Positions 26,621-35,597 of a stretch of DNA of 64,000 nt are shown here, piece by piece. The stretch spans positions 6,033,501-6,097,500 of the forward strand of contig NC_014391.1 in the NCBI RefSeq assembly GCF_000145235.1, given 5' to 3'. Position 1 is the stretch's first letter, and every line of letters starts with the position of its first letter. The position numbers were made by a program, and so were the translations under genes. This DNA is from Micromonospora aurantiaca ATCC 27029 (GTDB lineage Bacteria > Actinomycetota > Actinomycetes > Mycobacteriales > Micromonosporaceae). The notes under the pieces were generated by a model. The model saw nothing but the letters and a program-made list of their open reading frames with translations. It made no database searches and was not told the origin of the DNA.

Positions 26621-29032
26621 TCAGAGCTTGTCGATCGGGGCGTGCCGCAGCACCAGCCACATGGTCTGGTCGCCGAAGTCGATCTGGGCCCGGGCACCCG
26701 GCCCGGCCCCCTCCACCGCCAGCACCCGGCCCAGGCCGTACCGCTGGTGGTTGACCCGGTCGCCCACCGCGACCTTCGGGGCCTGCTTCAGCTCGCTCGC
26801 GGTGGCCAGCCGGCTGGCGTCCACGCCCAGCCGCTTCGCCAGCTCGGTCGCCTTGGGCGTGCCGCCGGCGAAGCCGCCGCGGCCCAGCCGGTCCGCCCGG
26901 CCGCCGACGCCCCCGCCTCCGCCGCCCCACGAGGTGTACGACCCCTCGGTGCGCTCCCAGCGGACCAGCTCGGGCGGCAGCTCCTCCAGGAACCGCGACG
27001 GCGGGTTGTAGGCGGGCGCGCCCCAGGCCGACCGGGTCACCGCGCGGGACAGGTAGAGACGCTGGCGGGCCCGGGTGATGCCCACGTACGCCAGCCGCCG
27101 CTCCTCCTCCAGCTCGCGGGTGTCGCCGAGCGAGCGCAGGTGCGGGAAGACGCCGTCCTCCAGGCCGGTCAGGAAGACCACCGGGAACTCCAGGCCCTTG
27201 GCGGTGTGCAGCGTCATCAGCGTGACCACCCCTTGGTGGTCCGGGTCGTCGGAGGGGATCTGGTCGGCGTCGGCGACGAGCGCCACCTGCTCCAGGAAAC
27301 CGGCGAGCGTGGCTCGCTCGTCGTCGGCGCCGAGCGCCTCGATCCGCTCGGTGTACTCCCGGGCGACGCTCACCAGTTCCTGGAGGTTGTCCACCCGGCC
27401 GGCGTCCTGTGGGTCGAGGCTCTCCTCCAGCTCGGCCAGGTAGCCGGAGCGGGTCAGCACCGCCTCCAGCACCTCCTCCGGGGTGCCGGTGCCGGCCAGC
27501 TCCCGCGCCGCGTCGAGCAACGCGACGAACTCGGCGATGCCGTTCGCCGCCCGGGTGGAGATGCCCGGCGCGTCCTTGGCCCGGCGCAACGCGGCGCCGA
27601 AGGAGATGCGGTCCCGGGCACTCAGCGCCTCCACGCACGCCTCGGCCCGCTCGCCGATGCCCCGGCGCGGGGTGTTGAGAACCCGGCGCAGGCTGACCGT
27701 GTCGTCGTCGTTGACCACGGCGCGCAGGTACGCGAGCGCGTCGCGGACCTCCTTGCGCTCGTAGAAGCGCACCCCGCCGACCACCTTGTAGGGCAGGCCG
27801 ACCCGGATGAACACCTCCTCGAACACACGGGACATGGCGTTCGTGCGGTAGAACACCGCCACGTCGCCCGGGCGGGTCTCGCCGTCGTCGACCAGCCGGT
27901 CGATCTCCCGGGCCACCCAGTCGGCCTCGGCGTGCTCGGTGTCGGCGACGTACCCGACGATCTGCTCGCCGGACCCGGCGTCGCTCCACAGCCGCTTCGG
28001 CTTGCGGGAGGTGTTGCGGTCGATCACCGCGTTGGCGGCGTTGAGGATGGTCTGGGTCGAGCGGTAGTTCTGCTCCAGCAGGATCGTGCGGGCGTCGGTG
28101 AAGTCCCGCTCGAACTCCAGGATGTTGCGGATGGTCGCGCCGCGGAACGCGTAGATCGACTGGTCGGCGTCACCGACCACGCACAGCTCCGCCGGCGGGA
28201 TCCCCTCGGTACCGGAGACCAGTTCCTTGATCAGCACGTACTGGGCGTGGTTGGTGTCCTGGTACTCGTCCACCAGCACGTGCCGGAACCGGCGCCGGTA
28301 GCTCTCCGCCACGTGCGGGTGCGACTGGAGCAGGTGCACAGTCGTCATGATCAGGTCGTCGAAGTCCAGCGCGTGCGCCTCGCGCAGCCGCCGCTGGTAG
28401 AGCGTGTACGCCTCGGCCAGCGCCCGCTCGTTCGGCCCCTTGGCCCGGCCGGCGAACTCCTCCGGGTCGACCAGCTCGTTCTTCAGGTTCGACACCTGGG
28501 CGGCCAGGCCCCGGGCCGGGTAGCGCTTCGGGTCCAGATCCAGCTCGCGGGCGACCATCTGCATCAACCGGCGCGAGTCGTCCGCGTCGTAGATCGAGAA
28601 CGTCGACTTCAGGCCGGCGTGCTCGTGCTCGGCCCGCAGGATGCGTACGCAGGCGGAGTGGAACGTCGAGACCCACATGAGCCGGGCGCGCGGGCCGACC
28701 AGCGCGGCCACCCGCTCCTTCATCTCACCGGCGGCCTTGTTGGTGAACGTGATCGCGATGATCTCGCCGGGGTGCACGTCGCGGGCGGCGAGCAGGTAGG
28801 CGATCCGGTTGGTCAGCACCCGGGTCTTGCCGGACCCGGCGCCGGCCACGATCAGCAGCGGGGAGCCGGCGTGGGTCACCGCGTCCCGTTGGGGGCCGTT
28901 CAGGCCGTCGAGGAGGGCGGCCGGGTCCGACCCGGCGCCCCCGGGACGGCGCGGCGGGGTCGGCCGGGACTCCGGCGCGGGCGGGGACTCCGGCGCGGGC
29001 GGGGATGTGGGAATGTCGAAGAGAGGATGCAT
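26621..29032 (-). CDS. pcrA: ATP-dependent DNA helicase PcrA/UvrD
   Basis: An 803-residue superfamily 1A 3'-5' helicase. After a Pro-rich 30-residue N-terminus, motif Q/I region LNGPQRDAVTHAGSPLLIVAGAGSGKTRVLTNRIAYLL, motif Ia ITFTNKAAGEMKERV, motif II VDEYQDTNHAQY, motif III GDADQSIYAFRGA, motif IV LEQNYRSTQTIL, motif V VTLMTLHTAKGLEFPVVFLTG and motif VI RLAYVGITRARQRLYL are all intact. The C-terminal Tudor-like domain (VGDRVNHQRYGLGRVL) binds RNA polymerase in relatives. Acts in nucleotide excision repair and removal of stalled polymerase. Confidence 0.95.
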   Translation of the reverse strand: MHPLFDIPTSPPAPESPPAPESRPTPPRRPGGAGSDPAALLDGLNGPQRDAVTHAGSPLLIVAGAGSGKTRVLTNRIAYLLAARDVHPGEIIAITFTNKAAGEMKERVAALVGPRARLMWVSTFHSACVRILRAEHEHAGLKSTFSIYDADDSRRLMQMVARELDLDPKRYPARGLAAQVSNLKNELVDPEEFAGRAKGPNERALAEAYTLYQRRLREAHALDFDDLIMTTVHLLQSHPHVAESYRRRFRHVLVDEYQDTNHAQYVLIKELVSGTEGIPPAELCVVGDADQSIYAFRGATIRNILEFERDFTDARTILLEQNYRSTQTILNAANAVIDRNTSRKPKRLWSDAGSGEQIVGYVADTEHAEADWVAREIDRLVDDGETRPGDVAVFYRTNAMSRVFEEVFIRVGLPYKVVGGVRFYERKEVRDALAYLRAVVNDDDTVSLRRVLNTPRRGIGERAEACVEALSARDRISFGAALRRAKDAPGISTRAANGIAEFVALLDAARELAGTGTPEEVLEAVLTRSGYLAELEESLDPQDAGRVDNLQELVSVAREYTERIEALGADDERATLAGFLEQVALVADADQIPSDDPDHQGVVTLMTLHTAKGLEFPVVFLTGLEDGVFPHLRSLGDTRELEEERRLAYVGITRARQRLYLSRAVTRSAWGAPAYNPPSRFLEELPPELVRWERTEGSYTSWGGGGGGVGGRADRLGRGGFAGGTPKATELAKRLGVDASRLATASELKQAPKVAVGDRVNHQRYGLGRVLAVEGAGPGARAQIDFGDQTMWLVLRHAPIDKL

Positions 29033-29124
29033 CGCAGCCCGAGTCTATGCCGCCGGGCGGACACTTCCCCGCCCGCGCCGCCGCCCGGCGCACGCCGTCA
29101 CGTCTCACCTGTTGGTGCGTCTTC

Positions 29125-29154
29125 TTGCGCGCCCGCCCGGGTGGTCGGCATACT
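29125..29154 (+). promoter_or_regulatory. Candidate promoter of the chorismate mutase leader transcript
   Basis: TTGCGC (29125-29130), an 18-base spacer and CATACT (29149-29154). The expected transcription start falls at about 29161-29162, exactly on the GTG of the aromatic leader peptide, implying leaderless translation. Confidence 0.5.
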
Positions 29155-29161
29155 CGACGAC

Positions 29162-29227
29162 GTGTTCGATCAGCGCTTCTACTTTTACTACGGCACCGGG
29201 AGTCCGGCAGCCGTGGGTCGCGCCTGA
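29162..29227 (+). CDS. Phe/Tyr-rich leader peptide (probable attenuator)
   Basis: A 21-codon reading frame GTG...TGA encoding M-FDQRFYFYYG-TGSPAAVGRA. Six of the first ten residues are aromatic and positions 6-10 are five consecutive Phe/Tyr codons. It is followed 18 bases after its stop by a strong intrinsic terminator and then the chorismate mutase gene, whose product feeds Phe and Tyr synthesis. This is the layout of ribosome-mediated attenuation: stalling at aromatic codons when charged tRNA is scarce would favour read-through. No Shine-Dalgarno is visible; the promoter position suggests leaderless initiation. An in-frame GTG at 29141 is a less likely alternative. Confidence 0.65.
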   Translation: MFDQRFYFYYGTGSPAAVGRA

Positions 29228-29244
29228 TCACAGACCTACGAAAC

Positions 29245-29273
29245 GCCCCGGGCTCCCCGAGCCCGGGGCTTTT
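29245..29273 (+). terminator. Attenuator terminator before chorismate mutase
   Basis: GCCCCGGGCT (29245-29254) and AGCCCGGGGC (29260-29269) form a perfect 10-bp stem around CCCCG, followed by TTTT. It lies between the aromatic leader peptide and the mutase gene rather than after any other plus-strand gene. An upstream segment CCGGGAGTCC (29196-29205) is partly complementary to GGCTCCCCG in the stem and could be the antiterminator strand. Confidence 0.75.
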
Positions 29274-29320
29274 CCGTCCCGGGATCCGGGTACCGGGCCC
29301 GAGCCCCGAGAGGGACGACG

Positions 29321-29674
29321 ATGATGACTGACGTGGTGGAGTCCAGCGGCAGCCTGGCGCGGCACGACCGGCCGGCCGGCGGCGACCCGACCGGCGCCGC
29401 GGCGGCCCGGACCGGCACCGACGACGCGGCGGCGGCGGAACGGATCGGTGAGATCCGGCGGCGGATCGACGAGATCGACCGCACCCTCATCGCGCTCTGG
29501 CAGGAGCGGGCAGCGCTCTCCCAGGAGGTCGGCGCGACCCGGATGGCGTCCGGCGGCACCCGGCTGGTGCTCTCCCGCGAGCGGGAGATCCTGGAGCGGT
29601 TCCGGTCCGAACTCGGCGCCGACGGCACCCAGCTTGCGCTCCTGCTGCTGCGCGCCGGCCGCGGCCCGCTGTGA
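29321..29674 (+). CDS. Chorismate mutase (AroQ class)
   Basis: A 117-residue all-helical AroQ-type enzyme converting chorismate to prephenate, the branch point to Phe and Tyr. After a ~38-residue Ala/Gly-rich N-terminus, IGEIRRRIDEIDRTLIALWQERAALSQEVGATRMASGGTRLVLSREREILERF shows the conserved Arg (RRRIDEID), the Lys/Arg positions and ERE. An AGAGGGA ribosome binding site precedes ATG 29321; ATG 29324 is also possible. It is preceded by a leader peptide and terminator, suggesting control by Phe/Tyr supply. Length is short for fused forms, so it is the monofunctional type. Confidence 0.88.
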   Translation: MMTDVVESSGSLARHDRPAGGDPTGAAAARTGTDDAAAAERIGEIRRRIDEIDRTLIALWQERAALSQEVGATRMASGGTRLVLSREREILERFRSELGADGTQLALLLLRAGRGPL

Positions 29675-29707
29675 CGGCCACGGAGGCGCTGTGACGGCCA
29701 CGGAGAC
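29668..29707 (+). repeat. 20-bp tandem duplication at the chorismate mutase stop
   Basis: GCTGTGACGGCCACGGAGGC is followed directly by a second copy with one change (GAC for GGC at the end). The first copy contains the gene's TGA at 29672-29674. It looks like a recent slippage duplication of the 3' end. Confidence 0.8.
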
Positions 29708-29712
29708 GACGA

Positions 29713-29749
29713 ACCGCCTGCCGGCGTCGGGCTGACGCCGGCAGGCGGT
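29713..29749. terminator. Bidirectional terminator hairpin
   Basis: ACCGCCTGCCGGCGTC and GACGCCGGCAGGCGGT form a 16-bp perfect stem around GGGCT between chorismate mutase (+) and the second peptide importer operon (-). Confidence 0.8.
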
Positions 29750-29759
29750 CCGGAACGGA

Positions 29760-30776
29760 TCAGGCCACCTCGTGGGTGACGACGATCTCCCGCTTCTCCG
29801 CGAAATGGCAGGCGCTCGGGTGGTCCGAGCCCGGCCGGATCTGGAGCAGCGGCACCTCCTGGGCGCAGACGTCCTGCGCCTTCCAGCACCGGGTGCGGAA
29901 CCGGCAGCCCGAGGGCGGGCTGACCGGCGAGGGCACGTCGCCCTGGAGCCGGATGATCGCCTTGCTCTCCCGCACGGTCGGGTCCGGCACCGGCACCGCC
30001 GACAGCAGCGCCTGGGTGTACGGGTGGGTCGGCCGCTCGTAGATCTCGTCCTCGGTGCCGATCTCCACCATCTTGCCCAGGTACATCACGGCGACCCGGT
30101 CGGAGAGGTGCCGCACCACCGACAGGTCGTGGGCGATGAAGACGTACGACAGCCCGAACTCGGCCTGGAGCTTCTCCAGCAGGTTCATCACCTGAGCCTG
30201 GATCGAGACGTCCAGGGCCGACACCGGCTCGTCGCAGACGATCACCTCGGGCCGCAGCGCCAGCGCCCGGGCGATGCCGATGCGCTGCCGCTGACCGCCG
30301 GAGAACTGGTGCGGGTACCGGTTGATGTGCTCCGGGTTGAGGCCGACCAGGTCGAGCAGCTCCTTGACCTTGTTGCGCCGGCTGCCGCGCGGGGCGACCT
30401 CGGGGTGGATCTCGAACGGCTCGCCGATCAGGTCACCCACCGTCATCCGGGGGTTCAGCGAGGTGTACGGGTCCTGCATCACCAGCTGGATCTGCCGGCG
30501 CAGCCGCCGCAGCGCGCCACCGGAGAGCTTGGAGATGTCCTGGCCCTTGTAGAGCACCTGGCCGCCGGTCGGCTTCTCCAGGTTCATCAGCACCCGGGCC
30601 AGCGTCGACTTGCCGCAGCCGGACTCGCCGACCACGCCGAGCGTCTCGCCGGCCTTGAGGTCGAAGGAGACGCCGTCGACCGCCTTGACCTGACCGATGG
30701 TCTTCTTGAACACCACGCCCCGGGTCACGGGGTAGTGCTTGACCAGGTCACGGACCTCGATGATGTTCTCAGTCAC
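29760..30776 (-). CDS. Peptide ABC transporter ATP-binding protein, DppF/OppF type (system 2)
   Basis: A 338-residue ATPase, last gene of the second importer operon. Walker [10 protein letters not shown], signature [17 protein letters not shown], Walker [15 protein letters not shown] and the C-terminal cysteine-containing oligopeptide domain ([15 protein letters not shown]) are intact. The GTG start at 30776 overlaps the end of the DppD-type gene by 8 bases. It is very similar to the DppF-type protein of system 1, indicating duplication of the whole operon. Confidence 0.94.
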   Translation of the reverse strand: MTENIIEVRDLVKHYPVTRGVVFKKTIGQVKAVDGVSFDLKAGETLGVVGESGCGKSTLARVLMNLEKPTGGQVLYKGQDISKLSGGALRRLRRQIQLVMQDPYTSLNPRMTVGDLIGEPFEIHPEVAPRGSRRNKVKELLDLVGLNPEHINRYPHQFSGGQRQRIGIARALALRPEVIVCDEPVSALDVSIQAQVMNLLEKLQAEFGLSYVFIAHDLSVVRHLSDRVAVMYLGKMVEIGTEDEIYERPTHPYTQALLSAVPVPDPTVRESKAIIRLQGDVPSPVSPPSGCRFRTRCWKAQDVCAQEVPLLQIRPGSDHPSACHFAEKREIVVTHEVA

Positions 30777-31812
30777 GGTTCACCAGTTCCTCGGCGAAGT
30801 GGCAGGCGCTGGCCCGGCCGTTGCCCAGTTGCAGCAGCGGCGGGACCTTCTCCCGGCACATCGGCTGCGCCATCGGGCAGCGCGGGTTGAACGCGCAGCC
30901 CGTCGGGATGTTCATCAGGTTCGGCGGGAGGCCCTTGATGGTCCGGAGCTCCTGCCCCTTCTCGTCCATCCGCGGGATCGAGTTGAGCAGGCCGAGCGTG
31001 TACGGGTGTGCCGGCTTGCGGTACAGGTCGTAGACGTCGGCTTCCTCGACGATCCGGCCGGCGTACATGACCGCGATCCGGTCCGCGACGTCGGCGACCA
31101 CGCCGAGGTCGTGGGTGATCAGGATCATGCCCATCTGCCGTTCCCGCTGGAGCTCGCCGAGCAGGTCCATGATCTGGGCCTGCACGGTCACGTCGAGCGC
31201 GGTGGTCGGCTCGTCGGCGATCAGCACCTCGGGGTCCAGCGCCAGCGACATGGCGATCATGGCGCGCTGCCGCATACCGCCGGAGAACTGGTGCGGGTAG
31301 TTGCTGAACCGGCCCTTGGCGTTGGGGATCTTCACCTGGTCGAGCATCTCGATCGCGCGCTTCTTGGCGTCCGAGCGGCTCATGCCGCGGCGGATGCGGA
31401 ACTGCTCGGCGATCTGGAAGCCGACTGTGAAAACCGGGTTGAGGGCCGAGAGCGAGTCCTGGAAGATCATGGCGATGCCCTCGCCCCGGATCCGCCGCCG
31501 CTGCTCGGGGGACATGGTGAGCATGTCCTTGCCGTGGAAGCGGACCTTGCCGCCGGTGACGAAGCCGGGCGGGGTGTCCAGGATGCCCATGATGGTCTGC
31601 GCGGTGACGCTCTTGCCGGAGCCGGACTCGCCGAGCACGGCGAGGGTCTCCCCCGCGTCGACGTGGTACGTGACTCCGTTGATGACCTTGGCGACGCCGT
31701 CCCGGGTGCGGAACTCCACCCGAAGGTCGTCGACCTCGAGCAGCCGACCCGAGGGGCGGCCGGATCCGTCGGCGCCCGGCGAGGACTGCTCGGACACGAG
31801 AATGTCGGACAA
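30769..31812 (-). CDS. Peptide ABC transporter ATP-binding protein, DppD/OppD type (system 2)
   Basis: A 347-residue ATPase with Walker A GESGSGKS, signature [19 protein letters not shown] and Walker [15 protein letters not shown], and the Cys-rich C-terminal segment ([15 protein letters not shown]). The start codon is TTG at 31812, supported by AGGGGA six bases upstream. It is separated by 10 bases from the upstream permease gene. Confidence 0.93.
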   Translation of the reverse strand: MSDILVSEQSSPGADGSGRPSGRLLEVDDLRVEFRTRDGVAKVINGVTYHVDAGETLAVLGESGSGKSVTAQTIMGILDTPPGFVTGGKVRFHGKDMLTMSPEQRRRIRGEGIAMIFQDSLSALNPVFTVGFQIAEQFRIRRGMSRSDAKKRAIEMLDQVKIPNAKGRFSNYPHQFSGGMRQRAMIAMSLALDPEVLIADEPTTALDVTVQAQIMDLLGELQRERQMGMILITHDLGVVADVADRIAVMYAGRIVEEADVYDLYRKPAHPYTLGLLNSIPRMDEKGQELRTIKGLPPNLMNIPTGCAFNPRCPMAQPMCREKVPPLLQLGNGRASACHFAEELVNRD

Positions 31813-31822
31813 CTCAGTTCCC

Positions 31823-32806
31823 CTAACGGAGCTTCGGGTCGAGGGCCTCGCGGACCGCCTCGCCGAGCATGACGAAGCTCAGCACGGCGGCGACGAGGAA
31901 CGCGGAGGGGAAGAACAGCAGGTAGGGCGAGACCCGGATGTAGTTCTGCGCCTCGCTGATCATGATGCCCCAGGAGACGACCGGGCTCTTCAGGCCGATG
32001 CCCAGGAACGAGAGCGTGGCCTCCGCGCCGATGAACGAGCCGACCATGATCGTGCCGTAGACCAGCAGCGGGGCCAGGCAGTTCGGCAGCAGGTGCTTGA
32101 GGATGATCCGGCCGGTGCCGGCGCCGAGCGCGCGGGCCGCGACGATGTAGTCGGCCTCCTTGGTGGCGAGCACCGAGGAGCGCATCAGCCGCATCACGAC
32201 CGGCCAGCTCAGCACGCTCAGGGACATGATGACCAGGCCCATGATCGTCCACTCGCCGTTGTCGGAGCCGGACCCGTTGAACGTGGTCAGGATGACGATC
32301 GAGCCGAGCACGAACGGCAGGCCGAAGAAGATGTCCGCGATGCGGGAGAGCAGCGCGTCCACCCAGCCGCCGCGGTAGCCGGCGATGATGCCCATCGTGC
32401 CGCCGACCAGCAGCGTCAGGAAGGTGGAGACCACAGCCACCACGATCGAGGCGCGGGCGCCGTAGATGACCCGGGCGTAGACGTCGCGGCCCTGCACGTC
32501 GTAGCCGAACCAGGCGGCCGACGACGGCTCGACCCGGCTGCGGTCCAGCGAGCCGTTCACCGCGTCGCCGGAGGTGAACAGCCACGGGAAGGCCGCCATC
32601 ACGAGGAAGACCAGGATGATCGTCGCCGAGATCCAGAACAGCGGCTTGCGGCGCAGGTCGATCCAGGCGTCACCGAGCAGGCCACGCGGCTTGTTCTGCT
32701 TCGCGCTCTCCGGCAGGCCCGCGTTGGTGGGCGCGCCCGACCCCGCCTCGGTGGGCATGGTCGCGGGCGGCGTCGACACGATCGACGCGGTATTCGGGTC
32801 ACTCAT
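31823..32806 (-). CDS. Peptide ABC transporter permease, DppC/OppC type (system 2)
   Basis: A 327-residue permease. A ~40-residue polar N-terminus precedes GDAWIDLRRKPLFWISATIIL; the periplasmic part has SAAWFGYDVQGRDVYARVIYGARASI; the EAA loop is KEADYIVAARALGAGTGRIILKHLLPNCLAP; it ends VREALDPKLR. GAGG seven bases before ATG 32806 supports the start. Confidence 0.93.
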   Translation of the reverse strand: MSDPNTASIVSTPPATMPTEAGSGAPTNAGLPESAKQNKPRGLLGDAWIDLRRKPLFWISATIILVFLVMAAFPWLFTSGDAVNGSLDRSRVEPSSAAWFGYDVQGRDVYARVIYGARASIVVAVVSTFLTLLVGGTMGIIAGYRGGWVDALLSRIADIFFGLPFVLGSIVILTTFNGSGSDNGEWTIMGLVIMSLSVLSWPVVMRLMRSSVLATKEADYIVAARALGAGTGRIILKHLLPNCLAPLLVYGTIMVGSFIGAEATLSFLGIGLKSPVVSWGIMISEAQNYIRVSPYLLFFPSAFLVAAVLSFVMLGEAVREALDPKLR

Positions 32807-32881
32807 GCCCGTACCTCGCTGCGCTCGGCACGGGCGTGGTTGCCCGCGCAGACTGCTGGGACGTTTCGTACGCTGCGGCGG

Positions 32882-33808
32882 TCACTCATAGCGGATCCTC
32901 GGGTCGAGGGCGGCGTAGAGCAGGTCCACCACCAGGTTCATGATGAGATAGACGAGCACCAGCACCACAACGATGCCGACAACGGTAGCGCTCTCCTTGG
33001 TGACGATCGAGCGGAGCACCTGCCGGCCGATGCCGTTGATGCCGAAGATGCCCTCCGTCACGATCGCGCCACCCATCAGCGCGCCGAGGTCGGTGCCGAG
33101 CAGGGTGACCACCGGGATGAGCGAGTTGCGCAGCAGGTGCACGCCGACCACGCGGCGCATCGGGAGACCCTTGGCGATCGCGGTGCGGACGTAGTCGGCA
33201 CGCCGGTTCTCGGCGATGCTCGTACGCGCCACCCGGGCGATGTACGCCATCGATGCGCTGCCGAGCACGAAGCCCGGCACGATCAGTTCGCTGAACCGCA
33301 TCTCGTTGGACACGGTCGGGTTGATGATGCCCCACTTCACGCCGAGCAGCCACTGCAGCACGAAGCCGATGACGAAGACCGGGAGGGCGATCAGGAAGAG
33401 GGTGGAGACCAGGACCAGGTTGTCCAGGAAGCCGTTGCGCCGCAGGCCGGTGAGGATGCCGGCGCCGAGACCGATCACGGCCTCGATGGCGAGGGCGACC
33501 ACCGCCAGCTTCAGGGTGTTCGGGTACGACGTGGCGATGATGTCGCTGATCTCGCGACCGCCGAACGTGATACCGAAGTCACCCTGCAGAAGGTTCTTCA
33601 TGTAGCTGGCGTACTGCACCCAGATCGACTCGTCGAGGTTGTACTTCTCGGTCATCATGGCGCGGTAGTTCGGCGGGCAACCGCGGTCGCCGCACTTGCC
33701 GGCGAAGGGGTCACCGGGCACCGACCAGACGAGCCAGTAGATCAGGAACGTCGTGCCGATGAACACCGGCACGAGTTGCAGCAGCCGTCTCAAGAGATAA
33801 CGGCCCAT
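32882..33808 (-). CDS. Peptide ABC transporter permease, DppB/OppB type (system 2)
   Basis: A 308-residue permease beginning MGRYLLRRLLQLVPVFIGTT. The ATG at 33808 has GGAGGA six bases upstream; an in-frame ATG at 33916 would add 36 unconserved residues. The periplasmic insert contains two cysteines (GKCGDRGCPP), unlike the system 1 paralog. The EAA loop is RRADYVRTAIAKGLPMRRVVGVHLLRNSLIPVVT and the ending YAALDPRIRYE is typical. Confidence 0.93.
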   Translation of the reverse strand: MGRYLLRRLLQLVPVFIGTTFLIYWLVWSVPGDPFAGKCGDRGCPPNYRAMMTEKYNLDESIWVQYASYMKNLLQGDFGITFGGREISDIIATSYPNTLKLAVVALAIEAVIGLGAGILTGLRRNGFLDNLVLVSTLFLIALPVFVIGFVLQWLLGVKWGIINPTVSNEMRFSELIVPGFVLGSASMAYIARVARTSIAENRRADYVRTAIAKGLPMRRVVGVHLLRNSLIPVVTLLGTDLGALMGGAIVTEGIFGINGIGRQVLRSIVTKESATVVGIVVVLVLVYLIMNLVVDLLYAALDPRIRYE

Positions 33809-33899
33809 GGGGTGGTCCTCCAGACAGGGAGCGCCGGGGCGGGCCGGCGCGGCGGCGACAACGTGCGAGGGGTCCGTTGTACACCCCCTCGCGGAACGG

Positions 33900-33939
33900 C
33901 CCCGGGCCGGGCTCACCGGTAGGCGAGCCCGACCCGGGG
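33900..33939 (-). terminator. Hairpin between SBP and permease genes of importer 2
   Basis: CCCCGGGCCGGGCTC pairs with GAGCCCGACCCGGGG (one mismatch) 15 bases past the SBP stop codon. Its place matches the hairpin after the SBP gene of system 1 (11494-11526), so this arrangement was kept in both operons. Confidence 0.65.
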
Positions 33940-33953
33940 TCAGACCGTTCGGA

Positions 33954-35597
33954 TCAGAGCTCGACCGAGGTGATGTCGAGCTCGCCGACGTTGGTCAGCT
34001 CCAGCTTCTTGATCTTCTCCGAGTGGCCGGACTGCTGGCCACCGAAGTAGATCGGCATCGACGGGACGTCCTGGTCGATGAGCTTGACGGCCTCAGCGAA
34101 CTTCTTGTGGGCCTCCTCGATGCTGGGGGCCGCGGAGGCCTCCTTGGCGAGGGCGTCCACCTGCGGGTTGCTGTACTTGCCGTCGTTCGAGGAACCACCG
34201 GTGACGTAGAGCGGGTTGATCCAGTTCTCCACGTCCGGGTAGTCCTGCTGCCAGCCGGCCCGGTACGCGCCGGTCATCTTGTAGGCGTTGATGTTGGCGC
34301 GGAAGACCGCGAAGGTCGGCACGCCGACGGCAACAGCGTCGATGCCCAGGTTGGTCTTGATCTGCTGGGCGACGGCCTCCATCCACTCCTTGTGGCTGGC
34401 GTCCGCGTTGTACGACAGGGTCAGCTTGCCCTGGAAGCCACCGGCCTCCTGGAGGAGCTGCTTGGCCTGGGCCACGTCGAACTTGCAGGCGGTGCAGTTG
34501 CCCGGCTCGGCGCCCGGGGTCAGCGGGTTGGCCCAGCTGTCGGCCGGCTTACGGGTACCGAAGAAGATCTTGTCGGTGATCGACTGCCGGTCGATGGACA
34601 GCGAGATCGCCTTGCGCAGCTTCGGGTTCTGGAAGCGCTTGTCGTAGATCGGGAAGGCGATGATGCCCGTCGACGGGGTCGTCGAGGCCATGGCCCGCTC
34701 GGCCAGGTCGGTCTTCCACTTCTCACCGGCCAGCGCGGAGACCGGAACCTGCTGCTGGAAGTCCAGGTTGCCGGCGAGCAGGTCGTTGTACGCCGCCGTG
34801 TCGTCCTGGTAGATCTTGACGGTGACGTCCTTGACCTTCATCTTGTCGCGCAGGCTGTAGTCGTCGAAGCGGGTCAGCTTGATCTCGACGTCGTCCTGCC
34901 AGGAGACGAGCTTGACCGGGCCGTTACCGATCGGCTTCTTGCCGAAGTCAGCCGGGGTGGACGAGAAGAACGCGTCCGGCAGCGGCACGAAGGCGCTGTA
35001 CCCGAGCTTGGTCGGGAACACGGCGGTCGGCGCGGAGAGCGTGACCTCGAAGTTCCAGTCGTCGACGACCTTCAGGCCGGACATCTCCTTGGCCTTCGGC
35101 TCCGGGGCCTTCTGCGGGCCGTCCGGGCCGTCCGGGTCCTCGGTGTAGACCTCGTCGAAGCCCTGGATGTCGGAGAAGAAGGAGGCGTTCTGCGCGCCGT
35201 TCGGGCCGTACGCAGCCCAGTTCCAGGCCTTGACGAAGCTCTCGGCCTTGACGGTGGTGCCGTCGTGGAACTTGGTGTTCTGCTTGATCTTGACCTTGAA
35301 GACCTTCGAGTCGCTCGTGTCGATCGACTCGGCGAGCAGGTTCTGCGGCGCCCCACCGTTGTTGGGGTACTCGACCAGACCGCTCCACATCCAGTCGATG
35401 ATCGCGCCGCCACCGGTCTCGGTGGTGTTCGCCGGAACCAGGGGGTTCTCCGGCTGGGTGCCGTCGATGACGATCGCGCCGTCCTTGCTGGCGCCGGCGT
35501 CGCCACCGTCGTTGTTCCCGCTGGAGCAGCCGGACGCGACGAGCGCGAATGCCGCGCCCACCGCGAGCGCGCCGCTCGCCCGCTTCGAGACTCTCAT
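33954..35597 (-). CDS. Peptide ABC transporter substrate-binding lipoprotein (system 2)
   Basis: A 547-residue SBP family 5 lipoprotein. MRVSKRASGALAVGAAFALV leads to the lipobox VASGC (Cys about residue 24), then a Ser/Gly/Asp linker. TETGGGAIIDWMWSGLVEY and NPKLRKAISLSIDRQSITDKIFFG are typical family segments. AGGAGG lies nine bases before the ATG. First gene of a minus-strand A-B-C-D-F operon paralogous to 9883-15541; sequence divergence of the SBPs suggests different substrates. Confidence 0.93.
   Translation of the reverse strand: MRVSKRASGALAVGAAFALVASGCSSGNNDGGDAGASKDGAIVIDGTQPENPLVPANTTETGGGAIIDWMWSGLVEYPNNGGAPQNLLAESIDTSDSKVFKVKIKQNTKFHDGTTVKAESFVKAWNWAAYGPNGAQNASFFSDIQGFDEVYTEDPDGPDGPQKAPEPKAKEMSGLKVVDDWNFEVTLSAPTAVFPTKLGYSAFVPLPDAFFSSTPADFGKKPIGNGPVKLVSWQDDVEIKLTRFDDYSLRDKMKVKDVTVKIYQDDTAAYNDLLAGNLDFQQQVPVSALAGEKWKTDLAERAMASTTPSTGIIAFPIYDKRFQNPKLRKAISLSIDRQSITDKIFFGTRKPADSWANPLTPGAEPGNCTACKFDVAQAKQLLQEAGGFQGKLTLSYNADASHKEWMEAVAQQIKTNLGIDAVAVGVPTFAVFRANINAYKMTGAYRAGWQQDYPDVENWINPLYVTGGSSNDGKYSNPQVDALAKEASAAPSIEEAHKKFAEAVKLIDQDVPSMPIYFGGQQSGHSEKIKKLELTNVGELDITSVEL

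Noticed and set aside
26642-29227. An 861-codon plus-strand frame that ends with the aromatic leader peptide
   Set aside because: It is antisense to pcrA over nearly all its length. Only its last 21 codons are considered real, with a separate start at 29162.
31301-33922. An 873-codon open frame on the plus strand
   Set aside because: It is antisense to the second peptide importer permease genes, is rich in Arg/His/Gly/Asp as expected for antisense GC-rich DNA, and shows no family motif.
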